From Bacteroidales bacterium (GTDB lineage: Bacteria; Bacteroidota; Bacteroidia; Bacteroidales; Paludibacteraceae), in the NCBI GenBank assembly GCA_900766775.1, contig CAAFXN010000170.1, forward strand, positions 1-34,313: a DNA stretch of 34,313 nt. The letters are read 5' to 3'. Made by a program: the position numbers and the translations under genes. Positions 17,319 to 23,936 of this stretch are shown piece after piece (position 1 is the first letter of the stretch; each line of letters opens with the position of its first letter). Under the pieces are notes generated by a model. The model saw nothing but the letters and a program-made list of their open reading frames with translations. It searched no databases and was not told where the DNA came from.

Positions 17319-17334
17319 CCCGCTTTACGATAAT

Positions 17335-17405
17335 GGTCGGTTGCCCGAGTGGTTAGGGACCGGTCTGCAAAACCGGGGACAGCGGTTCGAATCTGCTACC
17401 GACCT
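17335..17405 (+). tRNA. tRNA-Cys (GCA)
   Basis: 71 bases. The acceptor stem GGTCGGT/ACCGACC pairs perfectly and U is the discriminator, as expected for tRNA-Cys. Anticodon loop CTGCAAA between ACCGGT- and ACCGG-type arms; T-loop TTCGAAT. CCA is not encoded (ccc follows). Confidence 0.95.
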
Positions 17406-17411
17406 CCCAAG

Positions 17412-17441
17412 AACTCCGACAGAAAGTCGGAGTTTTGTTTT
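17412..17441 (+). terminator. Intrinsic terminator after tRNA-Cys
   Basis: Nine-base-pair stem aactccgac/gtcggagtt (17412-17420 with 17426-17434), loop agaaa, then ttgtttta. Confidence 0.9.
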
Positions 17442-17442
17442 A

Positions 17443-17505
17443 TAGAACTCACTAGAAAAACTAGAAAGACTAGAAAATCTAGAATTTCTAGAAAAACTAG
17501 AAAAA
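17443..17505 (+). repeat. 9-bp tandem array (ctagaaaaa) upstream of sufB
   Basis: Seven units from tagaactca through ctagaaaaa, ctagaaaga, ctagaaaat, ctagaattt, ctagaaaaa, ctagaaaaa, followed by a poly-A tract. It ends about 15 bases before the sufB ATG and fills the gap after the tRNA terminator. Confidence 0.9.
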
Positions 17506-17520
17506 AAAAAAATCTCTCCT

Positions 17521-18957
17521 ATGCCCAACGAAATCTTAGACGATATCACCCAACAGGACTACAAGTACGGTTTCACCACCGACGTAGAGACCGACATCCT
17601 TGCCCACGGTCTGAGCGAGGAGGTCATTCGCACCATCTCCGCCAAGAAGCAGGAGCCGGAGTGGTTGCTGGAGTTTCGCTTGAAAGCCTACCGCAAGTGG
17701 TGCACGATGAAGGTGCCCACGTGGGCGCACCTCACCATCCCCGAGATTGATTTTCAGGCTATCTCCTACTACGCCGCGCCCAAGACGCACAGCAACGAGG
17801 AGAAGAAAGAGATAGACCCCGAAATCATGAAGACCTTCGACAAGTTGGGTATCCCCTTGGAAGAGCGCGCCGCGTTGGCGGGCAACATGGCGATAGATGC
17901 CGTGATGGACTCGGTCTCGGTCAAGACCACCTTCCGAGAGACACTCGCGGAGAAAGGCATTATCTTTTGCTCCATCTCCGAGGCAGTGCGCGAGTACCCC
18001 GAACTGGTGCGCGAATACTTGGGCTCCGTCGTCCCCTACACCGATAATTTCTATGCTGCGCTAAACTCCGCGGTGTTCTCCGATGGCTCGTTTGTGTATG
18101 TGCCGAAGGGCGTACGCTGCCCCATGGAGTTGAGTACCTATTTCCGTATCAACGCGGGCAACACGGGGCAGTTTGAGCGTACGCTCCTCATTGCCGACGA
18201 GGGCGCCTACCTCAGTTACCTCGAAGGCTGCACCGCCCCCATGCGAGACGAGAACCAACTGCACGCCGCCATCGTGGAGATAGTGGTGCGCAAGGACGCC
18301 GAGGTCAAGTACTCCACCGTGCAGAACTGGTACCCGGGCGACAAAGAGGGCAAGGGCGGTATCTACAACTTCGTTACGAAGCGCGGCATCACCTACGAGA
18401 ACGCGCGCCTGAGTTGGACGCAGGTGGAGACGGGCAGCGCCATCACGTGGAAGTACCCGAGTTGTATCCTACGCGGCGACAACTCGTCGGCGGAGTTCTA
18501 CTCCGTAGCGGTAACCAACAACTACCAGCAGGCGGACACGGGCACGAAGATGATTCACCTCGGCAAGAATACCCGCTCGCGTATCGTGAGCAAGGGTATC
18601 AGCGCGGGGCATAGTCAGAATGCCTACCGAGGACTCGTCAAGGTCGCTGCCAACGCCACCAACGCACGCAACTACAGCCAGTGCGACTCGCTGCTCTTGG
18701 GCGATAAATGCGGAGCACACACTTTCCCCGACATGCAGATAGCCAACCCCACCGCCACCATTGAGCACGAAGCGACGACCAGCAAAATCAACGAAGACCA
18801 ACTCTTCTACTGCCAGCAGCGCGGTATCGGCATGGAGGACGCTGTGGGACTGATTGTCAACGGCTATGCCAAAGAGGTCATGGACAAACTGCCCATGGAG
18901 TTCGCCGTCGAGGCACAAAAACTGCTGCAAGTGTCCCTCGAAGGAAGTGTCGGATAA
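17521..18957 (+). CDS. sufB: Fe-S cluster assembly scaffold SufB
   Basis: 478 residues, the usual length for SufB (E. coli about 495). SufB is the scaffold subunit of the cytoplasmic SufBC2D complex that builds Fe-S clusters. Clear family sequence: FVYVPKGVRCPMELSTYFRI near 200, the LEGCTAP motif near 235, YSTVQNWYPGD near 262 and the beta-helix core. The Cys in LLLGDKCGAHTFP (C397) corresponds to the conserved SufB cysteine, and EHEATTSKI (from residue 415) matches the conserved Glu/His region. No sufC, sufD or sufS follows; the next gene is a tRNA under its own promoter. The region immediately upstream is a 9-bp array and the tRNA-Cys terminator, with no clear promoter of the window's type. 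Confidence 0.95.
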   Translation: MPNEILDDITQQDYKYGFTTDVETDILAHGLSEEVIRTISAKKQEPEWLLEFRLKAYRKWCTMKVPTWAHLTIPEIDFQAISYYAAPKTHSNEEKKEIDPEIMKTFDKLGIPLEERAALAGNMAIDAVMDSVSVKTTFRETLAEKGIIFCSISEAVREYPELVREYLGSVVPYTDNFYAALNSAVFSDGSFVYVPKGVRCPMELSTYFRINAGNTGQFERTLLIADEGAYLSYLEGCTAPMRDENQLHAAIVEIVVRKDAEVKYSTVQNWYPGDKEGKGGIYNFVTKRGITYENARLSWTQVETGSAITWKYPSCILRGDNSSAEFYSVAVTNNYQQADTGTKMIHLGKNTRSRIVSKGISAGHSQNAYRGLVKVAANATNARNYSQCDSLLLGDKCGAHTFPDMQIANPTATIEHEATTSKINEDQLFYCQQRGIGMEDAVGLIVNGYAKEVMDKLPMEFAVEAQKLLQVSLEGSVG

Positions 18958-18982
18958 ACAAAAATGCACTTTTTTACACTAA

Positions 18983-19039
18983 AAACGCATTTTTTTACGA
19001 TTTTATTTGCATATATCAAAAAAAAGCAGTACCTTTGCA
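18983..19039 (+). promoter_or_regulatory. Promoter of the tRNA-Met region with upstream box
   Basis: AAACGCA at 18983-18989 in the place of the TGCA box, TTTGCATATAT at 19006-19016 and TACCTTTGC at 19030-19038, with spacings 22 and 28 between the TGC-type cores. The box region also contains an imperfect aaaatgc/gcatttt inverted repeat (18961-18994), which may terminate sufB transcription. Confidence 0.8.
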
Positions 19040-19056
19040 CTCGATTTCCGAAGTAG

Positions 19057-19110
19057 CCTCCGCAACATTACTTATAGGAGGACTGGCAGAGCGGTTTAGA
19101 AGAGAGCCAA
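19057..19110 (+). pseudogene. Possible tRNA remnants (fMet 3' end, Ser/Leu-type 5' half)
   Basis: cctccgcaaca (19057-19067) is identical to the 3' end of the intact tRNA-Met and its flank (19256-19266). It is followed by ggaggactggcagagcggttta (from 19077), which resembles the acceptor 5' strand and D-arm of a class II tRNA, but no matching anticodon arm, T-arm or 3' strand follows. This may be the scar of recombination in a former tRNA cluster. Weakly supported. Confidence 0.35.
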
Positions 19111-19192
19111 AAACCTAATGACTGACCGCAATGTTGAGAGAGCGCTGATGATAGGTAGCGTTGTGAACAGGCGAGGTCGGAGATATTTATAG

Positions 19193-19264
19193 CGCGGAGT
19201 AGAGCAGTGGCAGCTCGTCAGGCTCATAACCTGAAGGTCGGTGGTTCGATCCCATCCTCCGCAA
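19193..19264 (+). tRNA. Initiator tRNA-fMet (CAT)
   Basis: 72 bases. Acceptor CGCGGAG/CTCCGCA leaves C1 and A72 unpaired, the hallmark of bacterial initiator tRNA. D-arm GAGC/GCTC, anticodon loop CTCATAA, T-loop TTCGATC, discriminator A, CCA not encoded. The anticodon stem has AGG/CCT rather than the canonical three consecutive G-C pairs. Confidence 0.85.
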
Positions 19265-19273
19265 CACAACGGG

Positions 19274-19309
19274 AGACTGTTTGACAACGATGTCAGACAG
19301 TCTTTTTTT
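19274..19309 (+). terminator. Intrinsic terminator after tRNA-fMet
   Basis: Thirteen-base-pair stem (19274-19286 with 19291-19303; one G-T pair), loop acga, then seven Ts. Confidence 0.95.
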
Positions 19310-19311
19310 AT

Positions 19312-19389
19312 ACCATCCGCTCCCATACTCTCTTTTCACACCATCCTCACCCATACTCTCTTTTTTGTGCAATCCTCTCCTATACTCCC
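19312..19389 (+). repeat. Tandem repeat of about 28-29 bp, three degenerate copies
   Basis: accatccgctcccatactct (from 19312), accatcctcacccatactct (from 19340) and caatcctctcctatactccc (19370-19389), each of the first two followed by a T-rich stretch. No gene is visible between 19310 and 20100. Confidence 0.65.
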
Positions 19390-19452
19390 ACGCCAATCCA
19401 AAATCCCCCTCGCATTGAGCAAAAAATCCCACCGAGAAAATTCCCTGACAAA

Positions 19453-19639
19453 CTTGGGTGATTCTTGGGTGATTGTTGGGTGATTCTTAGGTGATTGCAA
19501 TGTCTTTGCCGAATCCATACCGAATTCTTGCCGACTCCTCACCGAAAATCCACCGATACAATCATAGGTGATTCATAGGTGATTCATAGGTGATTCGTAG
19601 GTGATTTGTAGGTGATTCATAGGTGATTATTGAGAGATT
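19453..19639 (+). repeat. 11-bp tandem array of 17 units with two unit families
   Basis: Four units of cttgggtgatt type (19453-19496), six of a different 'ccga' type (gcaatgtcttt to accgatacaat, 19497-19562), six of cataggtgatt type (19563-19628) and one degenerate unit. The 11-bp phase is kept through all 17 units although the unit sequence changes. Confidence 0.9.
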
Positions 19640-19679
19640 TACCTACCCCTCTCATACCCCTTATCCACCACTTCTTTTC

Positions 19680-19767
19680 CTCTGCCCAAACTTCCACCTG
19701 CCTCTGCCCAAACTTCCACCTGCCTCTGCCCCAATTTTCACCTGCCTCTGCCCCAATTTTCACCTGC
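19680..19767 (+). repeat. 22-bp (2 x 11) tandem array
   Basis: Four copies of ctctgcccaaa plus cttccacctgc; the last two are changed together (ctctgccccaa plus ttttcacctgc). All are exactly 22 bp. Pyrimidine-rich on the plus strand. Confidence 0.9.
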
Positions 19768-19882
19768 CTTTCTGCAACCACTACCCAATGCGCATAGCAT
19801 CTGTTTATTCTCCATCAAAGATAGGCATAAAACGCCACCATCCACATGCTATTTCCCACAAAACCACAAGAATACGGCAAAA

Positions 19883-19939
19883 AAATGCAATTTATCCTAA
19901 CAAAATTTGCATATTCCAAAAAAAAGTAGTAACTTTGCA
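19883..19939 (+). promoter_or_regulatory. Promoter of the LRR protein operon with upstream TGCA box
   Basis: AAATGCA at 19883-19889, TTTGCATATT at 19906-19915 and TAACTTTGCA at 19930-19939, with core spacings 22 and 28. The leader to the ATG at 20101 is about 155 bases; I see no recognisable regulatory fold in it. Confidence 0.8.
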
Positions 19940-20100
19940 GGCTGAAAGTTATACTAACACGATTGTGTTCGGTACTAAACTGCGAATCCCCACAGATATG
20001 GTACCGCCCCCAAGCCCCGAAGGGACAACATAACTACGTTTTGAATCTTTAGGCGACACATACATTACCGCCCCAAACCAATAAAGTAAATTTGACGATT

Positions 20101-23100
20101 ATGAAAAGGTTTAGTCTCATAACCCTATTCTTCCTAACCCTTACCCTCTCCGCCTCCGCGTTCCAAGACCCCAAGTACTCCAACTTGGAGTTTACCGTGT
20201 TGGACGCCGAAGCCAAGACAGTATCGGTGAAAGGTGTTAATAACGCTTCCGCAGAGCCAATAATCATCCCATCCATAGCAAAAGACGGAGAAGTTGAATA
20301 TACCGTTACCACTATTGCTGAAAGGGGATTTTATGGATTTAGCAACATCACATCAATAACGTTAAGTGAGGGACTAATCTATATCGGCAATCGCGCATTT
20401 ACAAAGACAGCCAAAGTTGTTGGGAATATCGATATTCCTTCTACTGTTGCTTTCATTGGAACTGCCGCATTTTCAGGTATGACTAGTCTAACTCCAACAG
20501 ACACTTTCAAAATAATGGGAAAAGATGTGGAAGCGCAAAAAATGACGGACACCCAATATGATAGCATCTTCGGTGGTGGAACAAATGCTATCGTTTCCAT
20601 ACCAAACGGTAGTTTAATGACATATGCAAAAAAATATTATTGGGAATCCATAGACCTAGTAAGTGCGACGGAAATAAAAAAAGAAAATATTTGCTATCAA
20701 GTTACTGGAAATGAAGCAACAATCATTGGTTACGGAAAGGCACCTAAGGGGAGTGTGAAGTTCCTTGAAGCAATAGACATTCAGGGTGAAAGTTATATGG
20801 TAACCAAGGTAGCAGATAGTGCATTTCACCACACAGATATCACTAGTCTTATTTTTCCAAAACATTTAGCATCTATTGGGAAAGCTGCTTTTAGAAATTG
20901 TGAAAAGTTACAGACAATTCTATTTAATGATGGTATTTTATCCATCGGAGAACGAGCGTTTACAGCATCTTCAAACATTATTGGGAATTTGATAATTCCT
21001 AGCTCCATACAAAAGATTGGAAATGCAGCTTTTTATGGATTGAGCAAACTTGATACTATTTTTATGCAGTCTGTTCTGCCTCCAGCATACGATGCTCTCG
21101 AAAACGCGCAGTATGATAGCATATTCGGCGGGGGTGTTAGTGCTATCATATATGTGCCGTGTGGTAGCGTGAGCGCATACACAAAACCCTATTATACAGA
21201 AAAGTTAAATATATCAAGTGATTGCGAGACTATTGTTGATAACATTCTATATCAACAAAAAACAGAGACTGAGGCACATATCATCGGATACAAGAAAAAC
21301 ATAGTGGGGAAATATAATTTCCAATCTAGTATTAAGATTGGAGAGAATACATATTCTGTTACGGAAGTTGCGGATAGTGCTTTTCATCATACAAGCATCA
21401 CGGAGTTGACTCTGCCTTCTTCTATTACCGCTATAGGTATGGCTGCATTTCGGAATTGCGATTCTCTGAAAACAATATCATCGTTAGGTAAAAATTTGCA
21501 GTCTATAGGGGAACGTGCATTTACTGCCTCCTCCAATATAGAGGGAACAGTAGAATTGCCTCGCACACTCCAAGTCATTGGTAAAGCCGCATTTTATAAT
21601 TGCAATAAGATTACTGATATACGTGTGCTAACTCAGACACCACCTATTGTAATACCTGATGGAGGCTATAGGGCTTTTACTTGTGATGAGGCTACAGTTT
21701 CTATCCCGTGTAGCACATTCTTTGAATATAAGCACAATTCTTTTTGGTGTGAATATAATTTAGTAGACCCTTGTACTAATCTTATTGAGAATGTTTACTA
21801 CTCTCTTACAGATACAGGTGTGATTGTTGTAGGCTACGATACCTTACCAAAACTTTTGGCATTTAAAGAGCAAGTTACAATAAATGGACAGACCAAAGAT
21901 GTTGTTTCAATAAAGAATCGAGCATTTGACAATGTGCAAACCCTGATTTCTGTTACTATACCAAGCACTATTAGGTATTTAGGAGATAATGCTTTCCGGA
22001 ATTGCACAAACTTATCCTCACTTAACTTAAACGAAGGAGTAGAGATTATTGGAGATAGTTGTTTCTATAAATGCGCGTTCTCCTCCATAATAACCCCTTC
22101 TACATTAAAAAGTATAGGTAATTATGCTTTCCGCGATAATACACAGATGACTACCATTTTATTTAATGAAGGACTTGAGACTATTGGAGAGCGTTCTTTT
22201 ACTAATAATAGCAATCTCACCGAAACACTGATTATACCATCTTCCGTAACCAAAATCGGTGCAGCAGCATTCACAGGATGTAGTAAACTTACAAATGTTA
22301 TTTTACGGGGTTCAACGCCGCCACAAGTAACATCTGACGAGTACCCTGTCTTTGGTTCGGCCTCCAATTTCATTGTCCCTTGCGGTTTCACGGAAGCATA
22401 TAAAACTGCAGACTATTGGAAAAATTTAAGTAGCAAAATTACAAACGACTGCAAGCCCTTCGTTCTAAAAAAAGGAGTTGTTCTTGAACGAGATACGGCC
22501 GTTAGTTCCATTGCTTATAGCCGGACATTCGACATGGATGTATGGCAAACGTTGTACTTGCCATTTGAGGTAGATAGCGTGCTCGTATATGACGACAAAG
22601 ACGCAGAATATTACGATATCAACTACCCATTTGTGCCCGGATATGGTGGTTACTTCTACCTTAACAAGTACGAGAATGCCAATGTAGAAGAAGCAACCAT
22701 CACCTTCACAACGGCAACCACGATGGAGGGACATACTCCCTATTTGATTCAGTTCCCGACCACAGACGGCTATTTTGTAGGCAAGGACATTGTCTTCAAG
22801 TCCAAAGAAGGCGAGTACACCTTGAAGAAATCGGACTACTCGCAGCCTGAGGATACAACACAGTTCCAAGTATCGGGGAACAGCAGCGTGTACAACCAGA
22901 GTGTATCGGATATGTATATCTTCCGAGCAACACCTGTAATGGGCAAAGACAGCACTCCTCTCAAGACAGTAGATGGCAAGGACAGCATTAAATACGAGTT
23001 CAACCAACAGGCTTCCGCTACGCTGAAACCCTTTGAGTTCGGGTTGCTTCCTTATGTAGTAGAGCCGAGTAGCGGTATAAGTAGTGCACCTATGCGCATG

Positions 23101-23370
23101 TCCTTGCGTATAGGTCGCAGCAGCGGGAACACCGGCGGCGGAGATATCACCACGTCCGTTTCCGAGACCCATGCCCCCAATGCCATCACCTACCGCACAG
23201 GAGCAGGGGAACTGGCACTCCATCTCAACGGACTGCCCTGCCAACTCTACTCCGTCAGCGGCACATTGCTCTATTCCTCGACAGGAGGCACGGAGGAGAT
23301 AACGATTCCGCTCGAGAAAGGTATTTATATCCTATATAGTGAAGGTCAAAGTCAAAAGATTGTTTTGTAA
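20101..23370 (+). CDS. BspA-type leucine-rich repeat protein, probable T9SS cargo
   Basis: 1089 residues from ATG 20101 (an in-frame TTG nine bases upstream is rejected). Signal peptide 1-20 (FSLITLFFLTLTLSASA). The body is BspA/LRR_5 type, with recurring 'IGERAFTASSNI', 'AFRNC..L' and 'I.IPSSI..IG.AAF'. It is built as four super-repeats of about 185-220 residues (roughly 20-195, 196-380, 381-563, 564-786), each ending with an IPCGS/C-type motif and an aromatic-rich Y...W/Y stretch. A non-repeat domain (about 790-1000) follows, then a Gly/Ser linker and a C-terminal domain ending GIYILYSEGQSQKIVL, the pattern of a T9SS type-A sorting domain. Such proteins are surface adhesins in Bacteroidetes. 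The repeat part (20101-22480) looks clearly more AT-rich than the C-terminal third and neighbouring genes. A small anchored protein follows six bases later. Confidence 0.85.
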   Translation: MKRFSLITLFFLTLTLSASAFQDPKYSNLEFTVLDAEAKTVSVKGVNNASAEPIIIPSIAKDGEVEYTVTTIAERGFYGFSNITSITLSEGLIYIGNRAFTKTAKVVGNIDIPSTVAFIGTAAFSGMTSLTPTDTFKIMGKDVEAQKMTDTQYDSIFGGGTNAIVSIPNGSLMTYAKKYYWESIDLVSATEIKKENICYQVTGNEATIIGYGKAPKGSVKFLEAIDIQGESYMVTKVADSAFHHTDITSLIFPKHLASIGKAAFRNCEKLQTILFNDGILSIGERAFTASSNIIGNLIIPSSIQKIGNAAFYGLSKLDTIFMQSVLPPAYDALENAQYDSIFGGGVSAIIYVPCGSVSAYTKPYYTEKLNISSDCETIVDNILYQQKTETEAHIIGYKKNIVGKYNFQSSIKIGENTYSVTEVADSAFHHTSITELTLPSSITAIGMAAFRNCDSLKTISSLGKNLQSIGERAFTASSNIEGTVELPRTLQVIGKAAFYNCNKITDIRVLTQTPPIVIPDGGYRAFTCDEATVSIPCSTFFEYKHNSFWCEYNLVDPCTNLIENVYYSLTDTGVIVVGYDTLPKLLAFKEQVTINGQTKDVVSIKNRAFDNVQTLISVTIPSTIRYLGDNAFRNCTNLSSLNLNEGVEIIGDSCFYKCAFSSIITPSTLKSIGNYAFRDNTQMTTILFNEGLETIGERSFTNNSNLTETLIIPSSVTKIGAAAFTGCSKLTNVILRGSTPPQVTSDEYPVFGSASNFIVPCGFTEAYKTADYWKNLSSKITNDCKPFVLKKGVVLERDTAVSSIAYSRTFDMDVWQTLYLPFEVDSVLVYDDKDAEYYDINYPFVPGYGGYFYLNKYENANVEEATITFTTATTMEGHTPYLIQFPTTDGYFVGKDIVFKSKEGEYTLKKSDYSQPEDTTQFQVSGNSSVYNQSVSDMYIFRATPVMGKDSTPLKTVDGKDSIKYEFNQQASATLKPFEFGLLPYVVEPSSGISSAPMRMSLRIGRSSGNTGGGDITTSVSETHAPNAITYRTGAGELALHLNGLPCQLYSVSGTLLYSSTGGTEEITIPLEKGIYILYSEGQSQKIVL

Positions 23371-23376
23371 GATCCT

Positions 23377-23853
23377 ATGAAAATTCGTATCATCATCATT
23401 ACATTGCTATTGTGCGGAGGGCTCCTCTCTACACAGGCGCAACTATACCAAACATCGGGGACGGCAAACTACACGCCTGCGGTATCGGAAGGGAATGCAT
23501 ACAACACTCGGAGTGTTTACCCTGCCGTATCTTCTTCTATGCCCGCTATCGAAACGCCCTACTCTGACCCGCGCTTCTCATCCACTGCGGTGATGAACAA
23601 CAACACCTACACCATCATGTTCTCCGCACAGAGCATGTCCGCCGGTGTAGCGCAAGAACCTGCCTATATCTCGCCCATCTACAAGGCACCGCCCTCTCCA
23701 GGTGGTCCGGGATGGATTGGAGGTGGAGATAACCCCGGCGATATCGTCATAGATATCACTCCCGTAGGCGATGGCACATGGGTTCTGCTTCTCTGCCTCG
23801 TGCTGTGCTTATCCCTACGCGTCTACCAAGTACATCGTACAAAGAGAGTTTGA
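23377..23853 (+). CDS. Small secreted protein with a C-terminal PVGDG-membrane-basic tail
   Basis: 158 residues; the ATG is six bases after the LRR gene stop, so it is co-transcribed. Signal peptide (IIIITLLLCGGLLSTQAQ, about 1-21), then a Ser/Thr/Tyr-rich low-complexity middle, a Pro/Gly-rich stretch (PPSPGGPGWIGGGDNPGD, about 109-126), then PVGDG (about 132-136), one hydrophobic segment (WVLLLCLVLCLSLRVY) and a basic end (HRTKRV). No known domain. The end has the tripartite shape of sorting or anchoring signals (short motif, membrane helix, basic cluster). The association with a probable T9SS-exported LRR protein suggests a surface or periplasmic partner; this is inference. Confidence 0.7.
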   Translation: MKIRIIIITLLLCGGLLSTQAQLYQTSGTANYTPAVSEGNAYNTRSVYPAVSSSMPAIETPYSDPRFSSTAVMNNNTYTIMFSAQSMSAGVAQEPAYISPIYKAPPSPGGPGWIGGGDNPGDIVIDITPVGDGTWVLLLCLVLCLSLRVYQVHRTKRV

Positions 23854-23875
23854 TAGAGTTCACTCTTGTGATACA

Positions 23876-23917
23876 AATACTCTCCCAAAAGAATCATTGT
23901 TCTTTTGGGAGAGTATT
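23876..23917. terminator. Strong bidirectional terminator between convergent genes
   Basis: Perfect 18-bp stem (23876-23893 with 23900-23917) and a six-base loop tcattg. It contains AT-rich outer pairs with tatttattt after it. It separates the LRR operon from the GH3-family gene on the other strand. Confidence 0.85.
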
Positions 23918-23936
23918 TATTTCAATAGTATAAAAA

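Noticed and set aside
19453..19767. CRISPR array
   Set aside because: Units are 11 or 22 bp with no unique spacers and no cas genes nearby.
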